A stretch of 64,000 nt of DNA from Prolixibacter sp. NT017. GTDB lineage: Bacteria > Bacteroidota > Bacteroidia > Bacteroidales > Prolixibacteraceae. Made by a program: the position numbers and the translations under genes. The stretch covers positions 2,480,001-2,544,000 of the forward strand of contig NZ_BLAV01000001.1 of NCBI RefSeq assembly GCF_009617875.1, read 5' to 3'. The notes beneath the pieces are model-generated. The model saw nothing but the letters and a program-made list of their open reading frames with translations, had not been told where the DNA came from and made no database searches. Below, piece after piece: positions 9,290 through 18,871 of the stretch (positions are counted from its first letter, which is position 1; each line of letters opens with the position of its first letter).

Positions 9290-11710
9290 TCAAAAATTCA
9301 CAACAACTTTATTTCCGTCATATGTAACCAGCTTATCCGGGGTCGTCGATAATTCTCCACCATGCCCCTGAGCAGGACTAACGATGACAATATTGAACGA
9401 CCTACTTTCAAGCATACCCGGGAATTTACCATTTCGTTTATGTATTGTAAGCGATTTTTGTTTATCGTTCCATGAAAAGAGAATGGTTGAATAAATCCCT
9501 TTTTCATAGTTATAATTGTCATTTTCATCTTCGTAGAGTGTGAATTCACCGTTTGCTCCCTCATAAATGCGGATTTCAAGACTGTTCCATTTCTTTTCGG
9601 TAGCGTATTGCACTTTTGGCCCTACCAGTAATATTGAACCAGCTTTTACATAGAGCGGAATAATATCCAGCGGGGTTTCTTTTTGGATGGTTTGACCGCC
9701 GTTTACTTTTTCGCCTGTCCAGAAGTCGTACCAGTCTGTTCCTTTCGGCAAGTAAACTTCTTTTGTTTTTACCGAACTAAAATCCTCCACTTTAACCGAA
9801 TCGTTTCCCTTTGCTACATTTTTCCAATACATAGGTTTAGTTACAGGGCTTACCAACAACGATTTACCAAACATAAATTCATCATTGAGATTTATTGCCT
9901 GTTTGTCGGCGGCAAAATCCATTACCAGCGCGCGCATCATACTGGACTGATTGGCTGTAACCTGCCACGATGTCGAATAAATGTATGGTAATAAGCTATA
10001 TCTTAAGTTGATATATTTTTCAATCGCGTCGTAAGTAGGGTTGCCTTTTTTACCAAACTGGTAGATCTCTCGCGGGTATCCCTCGCCGTGCGAACGCATC
10101 ATCGGGCAAAAAGCCCCGAACTCCATCCAACGGACTTGTAACTCCCTGTAATCGGGGTTTTCGAGTGGATTTTTGAATTTTTGCAGAAAGAAGCCACCAA
10201 TATCCGAGTTCCAGTTGGGTATGGCTGAAAGTGAAAAATTAAGGCCCGCAGAGATCTGATTTTTCAACGTTTCCCACGATGCAGTAACGTCGCCCGACCA
10301 GGTATTTGCACCATAGCGTTGCTGACCTGCAAAAGCAGAACGGGTAAGTATAAAAACACGTTTATCGGAAGTTACCTCGCGCTGATGTTGATAAACTCCT
10401 CCAACGGTCATTAACGGATAAGCATTCCGCACTTTCCGAAAGCTACCCAAATAGGTTTTATTATCAAAATCAGTTGATTTCTCATCCAAATGATCGGGTT
10501 CTGTCGAATCCATCCACCAACCATCCATGCCCAATTTGAAGATACCATTATTCAAGTATTTCCAGTATAAATCGCGTGCTTTAGGATTGTAAGCATCATA
10601 AACCTTAACGCCGGAAGGATAATCCTTATTAACAGGGAATTTTTCGGATCCGGATTCAGGCCATGTTTTAAAATTGAACAAGGCATTCATTTTCTCTAAC
10701 TCACGGAATTGCTTTGTCATTGGCCCAAATGAACTCCAAATTGAAATAATCATGTGAGCGTTAAGCGCGTGAACATCATCTACCATTTTTTGAGGATCCT
10801 GAAATCCCGGATTAAGAAACTCCATGGCATTCCATAAATAATTGTTCCCCCAGTATCGCCAGTCCTGGATAATTCCATCCAAAGGCACATTGAGTTCCCT
10901 GTATTTTTTCACGACATCAACTAACTCATCCTGGGTTTTATAACGCTCGCGGCTTTGCCAGAATCCGTATGTCCACAACGGAAACATGGGTGCCTGACCG
11001 GTAAGGTCGCGCATGCAAGCAATCACACCATCGGCGTTACCCCCGTTCATAAAATAGTAATCGATGCAATCTCCTACTTCAGACTTAAAAGTCGTCCCCT
11101 CCTTGTTATCATCAAATTGAGTGGGCGAATAGTTGTCCCAAAACAAACCATAGCCCTTCACTGACTGAAAAAACGGGATATAATCATCGAGATTACCCTG
11201 TACCATTTTAAGGCTTACGTTGCGTTTCGACATTTTCCCCTGTTGCTGCTGGCCCAATCCGTAGATTTCTTCATCCTTTTCCAGTTCGAAGGACTGAGAC
11301 ACGGTGTATGATTTTTCTCCCGCATCATTCATGACGGTAAATGATGTCGTACCTGCTTTTTCTTTGAATAATGGCAGCTGGTTTCCTGAATTAAAACTAA
11401 CCTGACCACTATTCATATTAATCGAAACGCTCAACGACTTGCTTGTCAAAACAAGATTATCTCCAACTTTTTTTGTACGAAATGCAACTTTCTCCAGTTT
11501 TTTTATAACCGACAGGCTCTGCTTTGTGCAAACATTCCCTTGTGGATATTTCAGAACCCTTACAATAGATGGAGTATAAAACTGAATTTCAATATTTACG
11601 GCATCAATTTCAGCCTTCACTCCGATATCCGTCATTTTGTATGACTGTGCATTTGCAGTACTCACAAAAAGGGCGAACAGCAACGCAATTTTAGTCGCCA
11701 GTTTTTTCAT
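9290..11710 (-). CDS. GH31 alpha-xylosidase-type glycosidase (no PA14 insert)
   Basis: 806 residues with a cleavable signal peptide ending near TANAQ (residue 22). An N-terminal beta-sandwich (about 25-235) leads into the TIM barrel, with FWQSRERYKTQ at 250-260, the nucleophile Asp401 in WWMDSTEPD and the acid/base Asp474 in TWSGDV; proximal and distal beta-domains follow. GH31 enzymes are retaining exo-alpha-glycosidases. The WWMD(S/A)xEP form is usual in the alpha-xylosidase branch, which removes xylose from the non-reducing end of xyloglucan oligosaccharides. It differs from the 956-residue GH31 of the same locus in lacking the PA14 insertion and the lipid anchor, so this copy is probably soluble in the periplasm. 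Alpha-glucosidase is the alternative. Confidence 0.85.
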   Translation of the reverse strand: MKKLATKIALLFALFVSTANAQSYKMTDIGVKAEIDAVNIEIQFYTPSIVRVLKYPQGNVCTKQSLSVIKKLEKVAFRTKKVGDNLVLTSKSLSVSINMNSGQVSFNSGNQLPLFKEKAGTTSFTVMNDAGEKSYTVSQSFELEKDEEIYGLGQQQQGKMSKRNVSLKMVQGNLDDYIPFFQSVKGYGLFWDNYSPTQFDDNKEGTTFKSEVGDCIDYYFMNGGNADGVIACMRDLTGQAPMFPLWTYGFWQSRERYKTQDELVDVVKKYRELNVPLDGIIQDWRYWGNNYLWNAMEFLNPGFQDPQKMVDDVHALNAHMIISIWSSFGPMTKQFRELEKMNALFNFKTWPESGSEKFPVNKDYPSGVKVYDAYNPKARDLYWKYLNNGIFKLGMDGWWMDSTEPDHLDEKSTDFDNKTYLGSFRKVRNAYPLMTVGGVYQHQREVTSDKRVFILTRSAFAGQQRYGANTWSGDVTASWETLKNQISAGLNFSLSAIPNWNSDIGGFFLQKFKNPLENPDYRELQVRWMEFGAFCPMMRSHGEGYPREIYQFGKKGNPTYDAIEKYINLRYSLLPYIYSTSWQVTANQSSMMRALVMDFAADKQAINLNDEFMFGKSLLVSPVTKPMYWKNVAKGNDSVKVEDFSSVKTKEVYLPKGTDWYDFWTGEKVNGGQTIQKETPLDIIPLYVKAGSILLVGPKVQYATEKKWNSLEIRIYEGANGEFTLYEDENDNYNYEKGIYSTILFSWNDKQKSLTIHKRNGKFPGMLESRSFNIVIVSPAQGHGGELSTTPDKLVTYDGNKVVVNF

Positions 11711-11795
11711 GTGGTTCTTAGAACTTATTTCTTAATATTTTACAACACCTAAATCTCCATTTCACAGTGATCCAATACCTCAGCAAATCGCTTTC

Positions 11796-13139
11796 TTACT
11801 GCTTGTCAGTAGGAACATCAAGAACAACCACAGAATCGTCGCTGTTCGGAACCTTTGCCGGCAACGAAATCCGAATATTCCCGTTTTCGACTGTATAATC
11901 AAGCGCTTTGTCGGGATCATTCATCAAATACACTTTTGTAACGGAATTTTTAAGTGCCGGAACTAAAAGAATTCCATCCTGAGGCCACGAAAATACATGG
12001 GCGAATAATTTGCCTTTCTTTTTGGTATAAAAACCCCATTCGGGTTCAGTCTTAAACGGGCTGCGTGTAGCGCCGTATATGCTTTGACCGTAAATGTCCA
12101 TCCATTTTCCTATGGCTTTTAGCTTGTCGGCGGTTTGTTCCGGAACGGTTCCATCTCCTTTGGGGCCGATATTGAGCAGGTAATTTCCATCACGTGAAAC
12201 TACTTTTACCAATTCCTGGATCAACGCTTTGGTTGATTTGTAGTCATGGTCGTTTTTATTGTAGCCCCACGAGTGGTTCATCGTTTGGCAAGTTTCCCAC
12301 TGGCGATCCAACGGTGCGTCGGGTACATTTTGTTCCGGACATTCATAATCCCCCAGGCCAAAACTGCGGCACACCCGTTCGTTGACCACCAGGTTCGGAT
12401 CAAGTTTCACCAAGTAATTATACAGATCGATCCCGTCCGCTTTCGTCCACCATTTTTCAAGGGTTGGCTTGCCTGCATTGTACGTCCAATCACCATCAAA
12501 CCAAAGCGAGGCGGGATGATAGCGGTCAATTAATTCCTTCAATTGCGCTTTCATATCCCGGATGTAGGCCGTCCGGGCCGAATCCGACTTCATGGTTGAG
12601 TAAGTCGAGCCATTGATATGGCTAATCTCCTGCGAAGAATGGCTCCAGTCAAGGATGGAATAATAGAGACAGCATTTGATGCCGGCGGCGTCGCAGGCTT
12701 TTTTTAGCTCCATCAGCACATCGCGTTTCCCGAAAGGTGTAAAACGCTGAAGGCTGTACATTTTTTTGCCCGTTACATCCTTAAAGCTTTTCACTCTGGT
12801 GTCCCACATGCTGAAACCTTCATGGTGTTTAGCGGTGATGACAATGTACTTCATGCCCGCATCCTTTGCCAGTTGAACAATTTCATTGGCATCGAACTTC
12901 GATGGATTAAAATGAGACGAGACTTGCTGCTGATAATCGGCCTTTTTCCAGTGTTCAACACTAAATGCCCATTCGCCATGCGCCAAATACGAATAGCTAC
13001 CAAAGTGGATGAACATACCAAAACGGTCATTGTACCACCACTTTAACTTCTGAGGAATTTGATACTGGGCATTTGCCCGGAACGATGGAACAACGCCCAT
13101 CAATACCATCCACGTGAGTATGATGAAACGCTTTTTCAT
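11796..13139 (-). CDS. GH29 alpha-L-fucosidase, periplasmic
   Basis: 447 residues with a signal peptide ending at about RANAQ (residue 25). Conserved GH29 features are FGMFIHFGSYS (40-50), AKHHEGFSMWD (103-113) and the nucleophile Asp215 in LWFDGD. It is shorter than the lipoprotein GH29 at 4.5-6.1 kb because its C-terminal sandwich is small. With a signal peptidase I site it should be free in the periplasm, finishing defucosylation of imported oligosaccharides. Its C-terminal 43 residues match the GH29 fragment at 9.1-9.2 kb, so the operon once held at least three GH29 genes. The start lies 30 bases after the end of the acetylesterase remnant. Confidence 0.85.
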   Translation of the reverse strand: MKKRFIILTWMVLMGVVPSFRANAQYQIPQKLKWWYNDRFGMFIHFGSYSYLAHGEWAFSVEHWKKADYQQQVSSHFNPSKFDANEIVQLAKDAGMKYIVITAKHHEGFSMWDTRVKSFKDVTGKKMYSLQRFTPFGKRDVLMELKKACDAAGIKCCLYYSILDWSHSSQEISHINGSTYSTMKSDSARTAYIRDMKAQLKELIDRYHPASLWFDGDWTYNAGKPTLEKWWTKADGIDLYNYLVKLDPNLVVNERVCRSFGLGDYECPEQNVPDAPLDRQWETCQTMNHSWGYNKNDHDYKSTKALIQELVKVVSRDGNYLLNIGPKGDGTVPEQTADKLKAIGKWMDIYGQSIYGATRSPFKTEPEWGFYTKKKGKLFAHVFSWPQDGILLVPALKNSVTKVYLMNDPDKALDYTVENGNIRISLPAKVPNSDDSVVVLDVPTDKQ

Positions 13140-13169
13140 AAACCTAATTTTAAAAATTTTAATTTCATT

Positions 13170-13382
13170 TTATTTTTGAATAATTCCTTTCCGGTCATCC
13201 GTTCTGAAAGGCACCGCAGGCAAGCCTGCAGAATTCACCAGGTTGCATTCAGGATTATCCGCCCAGGCATAGCGCACCTCTACCGGTTCGGCAACTTCAT
13301 CGGAATAGACGACAACTTCATTGCCTTCAATTTTGGCCTTCGCCCAATAGAATTGCCACTTTGCGAATATTAATTTTACTTT
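13170..13382 (-). pseudogene. C-terminal remnant of a sialate-O-acetylesterase-like (CE20-like) esterase
   Basis: The open frame between a TGA at 13383-13385 and a TAA at 13170-13172 reads [20 protein letters not shown], then [20 protein letters not shown] and PFRTDD. RYAWxxNPxxNL followed by GLPAxPFRTD is the standard C-terminal signature of proteins annotated as sialate or 9-O-acetylesterase. Nothing of the catalytic SGNH domain is upstream, so only about 65 residues remain. As I recall, the xyloglucan acetylesterase of Xanthomonas that founded family CE20 carries this annotation, which would explain its place in a xyloglucan locus. The remnant lies between the GH97 gene and the GH29 gene. 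Confidence 0.75.
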
Positions 13383-13456
13383 TCATAAACGTATTGTCAT
13401 TCCATTATTTGCTGATGGTTTTCAAACACTTATCAGTAACAGTTCATACCTGTTTC

Positions 13457-15457
13457 TCAAGGTTTAATTTTCTCAATCCTGGCCGTCCATCCGCCACCCG
13501 GTGCCAGGTTCATTTCAATTTTATCCTTGTTGGAAACGATTTTGATTTCACGTTTGTAGTCGGTAGCATCGCGGTCTGCATTCACCCCGTCGCAGAATAT
13601 CTCGGCTTTGTATTTGCCTTCAGGTAAAAAAGAGAGGGCGACGCTAAGCGTACGGCTGTCCCAATTGGTCATTGCTCCAACATACCAGTCATCACCTTTA
13701 CGACGGGCTGTTACAATGTACTTTGATACTTTGGCATCCAATATTTTCGTTTGGTCGAATACAGTCGGCGTTTTGGCAATAAACCGCGCACACTCCGATT
13801 CTTTCCGGTAGGCTGTCGGATTATCGGCCATCATTTGCAATGGCGCTTCGAACACCACGTACATAGCTAGTTGGTGGACGCGGGTTCCCTGGCTCATTGG
13901 CATTGAGTTCGATGGGTGAAAATTTGCCTTTGTTGCGTTGCGCATGGCGCCGGGTGTGTAATCCATCGGGCCGGTCATCATGCGCATAAACGGAAGTGTC
14001 ACATCATAAGGCGGAACATTGTCGGTTGCCCATTTGACGTTTTCCATGCCCTTCACGCCCTCGAAATTCAGCACGTTTGGCCATGTGCATTGGAGGCCCG
14101 AAGGTTTCATGCCATGATAATCAAGGATCATTTTGTAATGTGCCGCCATTTCGGCCAATTCGTAGCACGAGTGCATCGCCAGTTGATCGTCGCGGTCAAA
14201 AAAGTCGACCTTGAATCCTTTGACGCCCATGACCAAATATTTGGCAAACGCTTGCTCTTTCACCCTATCGAAGTCGTGCCACGATGCCCACAGGATAATA
14301 TCCACATGCTTGTTTTTGGCATAGGCCAGAATTTCTTTCAGGTCGATCTTATCCGAGGGGGTCATCACATCGTGCCCTTTGTACCAGCCTTCGTCAAGCA
14401 CCACATATTCCACTCCGTAATCCGAAGCAAAGTCAATGTAATATTTGTAGGTCGGGGTATTTATGCCTGCGCGGAAATCGACATGTGAAATGTTCCAGTC
14501 GTTCCACCAGTCCCACGCCACTTTGCCGGGCTTAATCCACGAAACATCGGCAATGCGGGACGGCGCAGCCAACCGTTGAACCATATCATTGTCCGCCAAC
14601 TCTTTATCGTTATGGCTAAGGAAAACGATTCTCCACGGGAAGGCACGAGGGGCTGTCGTTTTAGCGATAAAGTCAGCTCTTTTAGTGACCACAAAATCAA
14701 GGCTGTCAAATCCACCTACCCGTTCTTTCAAAGGATATTTTGGAAAAATACCATGAACGCCAAATTTTGTAGGGTCATTTATTTTGTAATACATCCCCGG
14801 ATAATCCTCCAGATCGGTTTCCATGAGCATGGCTTTATTCTGGTTCCCTAAATCGACCAAGAGAGGCAGAATCGCCAACGAGTCTGCCCTGAAATCTGAC
14901 AAAGGAATATGGTCATACACCGCTTCGAATGCCGATTCAAATGGGTCTCCTTCACGCAAATCGCGAACATAAGGCACCCAGGCTTTATAATCTGCCTTAA
15001 AGTTGAAGTTCGCATCTTCGTTGGCAATGACGATGCCTCCTTTCTTTGAAGAATAAAAACGATAGGCCACCCCATCGTTGTAAGCCCTGAAAATGATACC
15101 AAAATCGCCTTTACACGTTATGGTCAACTGATTGTAGTTGTCGGTGACGCTATCCTTCCGGTAATTGATTGCTTTTAGTTCTTCGTTGACTGAAAGCCTT
15201 TTGGCTGATTTTACCTGTACATTTCGGCCCAAAGCCGTTCCGTCTGCCAATTGAAGCGAAATCAATGACGGCGCCAATATCGTATCGCCGGCATTTATCA
15301 ATGTCCAGGACAAATCGGCACCAGCCTGTATGCACAAAACAATTTGTCTGTCAGGTGATTCCAGTTGGTAGACTTTCGGTTTGGTTGCAGCATTGCAGTT
15401 GACAATAAAAAGGACTGCAAGCAAAAAAAGGGAAAGGGAATAGGTTGCTTTTTTCAT
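13457..15457 (-). CDS. GH97 glycosidase, retaining type (alpha-galactosidase / beta-L-arabinopyranosidase branch)
   Basis: 666 residues with a signal peptide (hydrophobic 8-20). The N-terminal beta-super-sandwich (about 25-290), TIM barrel (300-560) and C-terminal beta-domain match GH97. In GFKVDFFDRDD, Asp418 is where the retaining GH97b enzymes of Bacteroides thetaiotaomicron carry their nucleophile; SusB-like inverting alpha-glucosidases lack it. Candidate acid/base residues are Glu466 and Glu472 in FEGVKGMENVKW. The retaining branch includes alpha-galactosidases and beta-L-arabinopyranosidases. Neither sugar is a standard part of dicot fucogalactoxyloglucan, so the substrate here is open. 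The gene lies between the GH5 gene and the acetylesterase remnant. Confidence 0.8.
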   Translation of the reverse strand: MKKATYSLSLFLLAVLFIVNCNAATKPKVYQLESPDRQIVLCIQAGADLSWTLINAGDTILAPSLISLQLADGTALGRNVQVKSAKRLSVNEELKAINYRKDSVTDNYNQLTITCKGDFGIIFRAYNDGVAYRFYSSKKGGIVIANEDANFNFKADYKAWVPYVRDLREGDPFESAFEAVYDHIPLSDFRADSLAILPLLVDLGNQNKAMLMETDLEDYPGMYYKINDPTKFGVHGIFPKYPLKERVGGFDSLDFVVTKRADFIAKTTAPRAFPWRIVFLSHNDKELADNDMVQRLAAPSRIADVSWIKPGKVAWDWWNDWNISHVDFRAGINTPTYKYYIDFASDYGVEYVVLDEGWYKGHDVMTPSDKIDLKEILAYAKNKHVDIILWASWHDFDRVKEQAFAKYLVMGVKGFKVDFFDRDDQLAMHSCYELAEMAAHYKMILDYHGMKPSGLQCTWPNVLNFEGVKGMENVKWATDNVPPYDVTLPFMRMMTGPMDYTPGAMRNATKANFHPSNSMPMSQGTRVHQLAMYVVFEAPLQMMADNPTAYRKESECARFIAKTPTVFDQTKILDAKVSKYIVTARRKGDDWYVGAMTNWDSRTLSVALSFLPEGKYKAEIFCDGVNADRDATDYKREIKIVSNKDKIEMNLAPGGGWTARIEKIKP

Positions 15458-15547
15458 TGTGTATACATGTTATTTTATTTCAAAAGCGCAACTTATTTGA
15501 ATCTTTTGCTTTGAAATTGAAGATTTAAATTCATCAGCTTAGGAACT

Positions 15548-15675
15548 TTATATTGAAAATTTTACTTCTTCAACGATTGAAGCTATGCCTGCAGCGGGTC
15601 AGATGTTCCAATCCCCGAAGTATTCATCCCCACGAGTAGCCAAACTAAAAAAATTGTATTTTTTAAACTCATTCA
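15548..15675 (-). other. Possible further gene remnant between GH5 and GH97
   Basis: A minus-strand frame reads ATRGDEYFGDWNI, an in-frame TGA, then PAAGIASIVEEVKFSI and a TAA at 15548-15550. The ending looks like the last strand of a secreted beta-sandwich domain (IDxVKF-like), and it lies, like the other remnants in this operon, just upstream of the next gene. No family can be named and chance is not excluded. The rest of the 255-base gap shows nothing. Confidence 0.25.
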
Positions 15676-15712
15676 ATACGATGATGAGTTATAGTCTTAT
15701 TTAATTTGATTT

Positions 15713-17167
15713 TTATTGGTTTGCTCCTGCCATGATAGCATCAATCGTCCGCTGATCTTTTACGGTATAATTTGATCTATCCAATACGCCGCCAGTGTCC
15801 CACCAGAATGGAATTAAGCCATTTTCTAATGCTTTTCTTGTTACATAAGTGATCCAATGATCCACTGAATTATTGTGTTTATCCAATTCTTTAGGTACAT
15901 TTTGGGTATTGCCCCTCCTGTAAGCACCATACTCACCCAAGATTACCGGGATACCCTTGTCTACAAATTTGCTTTTTGCCAAACTAAACGACTGATCTAC
16001 TGCATCCTCTTCTCCGTAGGTAGCATTGCGTTCAGGCTCAATATCTGAATGATAATCTTTACCCCAGTAGTAAGCCATTTTACCCCAGTCGACGTCTTCA
16101 TTCAATATGCAGAATTGAGAAGGACTGTAAAAATGTACCTCAGCCATCAAACGCCCCTCAATCTCATCCGTGGGCATGTCCATCAGATCATTACTTTTTT
16201 CAATATTCGTGCCAGGCCCCTGAACTACAAGCACCCGATAGCTGTTTCTTCCTCCTGTAGAGCGAACTGCGTTTACAAAAGTTTGATGATAGGAAAGTAG
16301 TACTTCCATTTGTTCTGCGTTATCTACATTCGGCTCGTTGGCACTGGCAAACATCAGGTGTTCGTCAAAATCGCGCATGGCCGTTGCGATTTGCTCCCAG
16401 TAAGCTTTTTGTTTGGCGTTTACCGAATCCTTTTTTTCCGGTGTACAGTTGTTCTCGAGCCAGCCTCCATCCCAATGGATATTTAGAAGCACATACATGT
16501 CATTGTTCACACAATAGCCTACCACTTCTTTTACCCTGTTGAGCCACGCAGGATCGATGCGTGCAGTTTTTTTGTCCACCACATGGTGCCAGTCCCAGGC
16601 GCAAGGAATGCGAATCGCATTGAAACCTTGCTGCTTGACAAATTTCACATAGTCTTCTGTGATAGCAGGGTTTCCCCAGCCTGATTCTCCTCCGGGAGCT
16701 TCCATCGTGTTGCCGATGTTCCAGCCCAGTTTCATTTTTGCTGCCAACTCCATTGCTGTACTGGCCATTCCAGTATTGTCGGGCGCCTGTGGCGATGTAT
16801 TGTAAGAAGGGAATAATTGGCTGGGCTGCGAAACTGTAATCCGGCGAGATTGGCCGTTTGAAGAGCTAACGACAATGGTCGTCGAGCGGGTTGCTCCTGT
16901 ACTGTTAACCGTCGTTGACAATTCAATCTTACTGCTTCCACCACTCCCTGAAAGTTGACTTAACTGTAACCACGACACAGAATTGCTTGTACTCCAGGAA
17001 TCGTTGCATTCTATCGTTATCGTTGACTCCCCTCCCTCTGCTTCAAAAGTAAGCTCACTGACAGAAACCGTCAGGATGGGATCCACCCGGTCTGTGCCTT
17101 CGCAGGAAACAAAAAACAGAAGGACACTTAGAAAAATTAAAGTTTTCTGTAACAATCTAAACATCAT
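15713..17167 (-). CDS. BACON + GH5 (subfamily 4-like) endo-xyloglucanase, surface lipoprotein
   Basis: I start at the ATG at 17165-17167 because the following residues form a lipoprotein signal (lipobox VSC, Cys22), while the longer frame to 17254 adds an implausible leader. A BACON domain (about residues 30-115) is followed by a GH5 barrel (about 140-480). Conserved landmarks are GWNIGNTMEAP, the acid/base Glu278 in ANEPN and the nucleophile Glu412 in LGEYGA. BACON plus GH5_4 behind a lipid anchor is the architecture of the B. ovatus vanguard endo-xyloglucanase BoGH5A. It should sit on the cell surface and cut the beta-1,4-glucan backbone, feeding SusC/SusD. Its gene follows the glycan-binding lipoprotein by 121 bases. 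Confidence 0.85.
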   Translation of the reverse strand: MMFRLLQKTLIFLSVLLFFVSCEGTDRVDPILTVSVSELTFEAEGGESTITIECNDSWSTSNSVSWLQLSQLSGSGGSSKIELSTTVNSTGATRSTTIVVSSSNGQSRRITVSQPSQLFPSYNTSPQAPDNTGMASTAMELAAKMKLGWNIGNTMEAPGGESGWGNPAITEDYVKFVKQQGFNAIRIPCAWDWHHVVDKKTARIDPAWLNRVKEVVGYCVNNDMYVLLNIHWDGGWLENNCTPEKKDSVNAKQKAYWEQIATAMRDFDEHLMFASANEPNVDNAEQMEVLLSYHQTFVNAVRSTGGRNSYRVLVVQGPGTNIEKSNDLMDMPTDEIEGRLMAEVHFYSPSQFCILNEDVDWGKMAYYWGKDYHSDIEPERNATYGEEDAVDQSFSLAKSKFVDKGIPVILGEYGAYRRGNTQNVPKELDKHNNSVDHWITYVTRKALENGLIPFWWDTGGVLDRSNYTVKDQRTIDAIMAGANQ

Positions 17168-17288
17168 TTTACTATAAAAAGTTAATGAATAATTCAAGAA
17201 TAGAAATCTGTCGGGCAAAAGCACCAACCGATTTATTAAAAAAGTTGGGGACAAACAGGAGTCTCCTGCCTGTCCACAACAAAAAAAG

Positions 17289-18848
17289 CTATCGTCTTAC
17301 CACCCTAAAATTGTCAAAGGCAGCTTCAAAATTGTCTGTAGTTGAATTGCGATAGTTATGAAGATAAATTCTAAAGTATGTCTTTCCTGAGCTACCGACT
17401 ATATCCGTGATTTTTGAAATAGGATCACCTTCACCGTCATCAAGACGGAACGAGGATAACGGGATAGTTACTGTTTGCCACCCGTCAGTTGTAACGGGAA
17501 TAGTCTTACTGGCTGATACCTTCCACGGTTCGTATCGTGCTATATAATTACTAGCATTTGCTGTTCTGATACAAAGCGTACCTCCGCTCCATGGTTTAAT
17601 AACCTTCATTTCAAATTTCATGGCCCAATTGTCGCCGGAATCATCCAGGTTCTCAGTTGGTACCCACTGACCACCGGCATCGTTGATAAGAATTTGATTT
17701 CCTCCCCAACCTTCAAGATAACCATCTTCTCCGGCTTCCAGAGGACCGCTTTTATAGACAAGGTACATACTGTAACCAACACCATATTCAGTATTATAGG
17801 AAGGCCAACCTGTAGTATTGGGGTCTGAGCTCCAAAGACTCACATCGCCATTACCCCAGCCCCAGCCGAAGTAGTCGCCCCACTCCATGTTGGCCAAAAT
17901 ACCTACGCCACCGGAGTTTATAAACGCAATGTCATTCACATTATAAGCAGTTGTAAATGAACCCGACTGAGTTATAATCTCAACCGGACCGCTTTGAGAC
18001 AAAGCCGGTGAAACAAAGCTAAGAACAGACTCATCTGCCGATACTTCGTAGTCGGTTATTTCTGTACCAGCGAAAGTAAAACTTTGAATTGAGGTAAAGT
18101 TATATCCGTATAAATGAACCAAATCACCTTCATGGGGTACCTCTAATGAGATATATGATATAACCGGAGGACCAACAATTTTAATGGAGAAATTAGTTGA
18201 CCCAACCGCGGTGGAATAAGTAATGGTATTTGCCAGCGAAGCCTGGGAACCCGATAAATCAGCAGGAACCTGGACGATTGCGCTTGTGTCGGTATAAACC
18301 ACTTTGCTCAAATCGGCAGCAATACCCTGAAATAATATTTCTGTGGCATTCTGGAGGCTATATCCGACAATATTGATTTCATCACCGGGGTACAACACAT
18401 GAACAACCGTATCATTTGGAGAAGCTTCATTATTTCTCACACGAGAGATCAATGGTACACCAATAATATTGATATTAAATGTAGCCGTCCCCCCTTCACT
18501 GATTGCGGTAACGGTATTTAGTTCATCTGCCGGAACTGATTCAAACTGGATATCAGGTAATTGCACAACAAGACTTTCATCGGCAAAAAGTGCAGTGTTA
18601 ATTTTAGCAGGTACAGAGCCAAAATACACCTGGCTAACTCCACTCAGGTGATGTCCCAACAAAACGACCCACTGGCCGGTCTGTATCGTGGTAACAGCCG
18701 TATCATTGGGAGAAGCGGCATAATTTACGACACCCGTAATAACCGGTGGTTCTACTTTATCCTTCTGACAAGCGCCCACAAATAGGATCACCGCTGCCAG
18801 AAAAATTGCCTGCCAGTAATAGGTGTATTTATCTATTCTATTTTTCAT
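17289..18848 (-). CDS. Surface glycan-binding lipoprotein with IPT/TIG domains (SGBP-B type)
   Basis: 519 residues with lipobox VGAC (lipid Cys27). The first 300 residues hold three IPT/TIG-like Ig domains, recognisable by repeats such as ASPNDTxVxxxxxG(Q/D)xxxxxG and paired hydrophobic strands. The C-terminal 200 residues are aromatic-rich (GDYFGWGWG, YEPWK, LHNYRN) and end FDNFRVVRR, resembling the xyloglucan-binding domain of SGBP-B proteins. The role is to hold xyloglucan at the cell surface beside SusD. It is encoded 23 bases after susD and before the GH5 gene, the usual SusC-SusD-SGBP-GH5 order of xyloglucan loci. It has no catalytic residues. Confidence 0.8.
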   Translation of the reverse strand: MKNRIDKYTYYWQAIFLAAVILFVGACQKDKVEPPVITGVVNYAASPNDTAVTTIQTGQWVVLLGHHLSGVSQVYFGSVPAKINTALFADESLVVQLPDIQFESVPADELNTVTAISEGGTATFNINIIGVPLISRVRNNEASPNDTVVHVLYPGDEINIVGYSLQNATEILFQGIAADLSKVVYTDTSAIVQVPADLSGSQASLANTITYSTAVGSTNFSIKIVGPPVISYISLEVPHEGDLVHLYGYNFTSIQSFTFAGTEITDYEVSADESVLSFVSPALSQSGPVEIITQSGSFTTAYNVNDIAFINSGGVGILANMEWGDYFGWGWGNGDVSLWSSDPNTTGWPSYNTEYGVGYSMYLVYKSGPLEAGEDGYLEGWGGNQILINDAGGQWVPTENLDDSGDNWAMKFEMKVIKPWSGGTLCIRTANASNYIARYEPWKVSASKTIPVTTDGWQTVTIPLSSFRLDDGEGDPISKITDIVGSSGKTYFRIYLHNYRNSTTDNFEAAFDNFRVVRR

Positions 18849-18871
18849 TGTTGCTAATTTTTTCTTTTATA

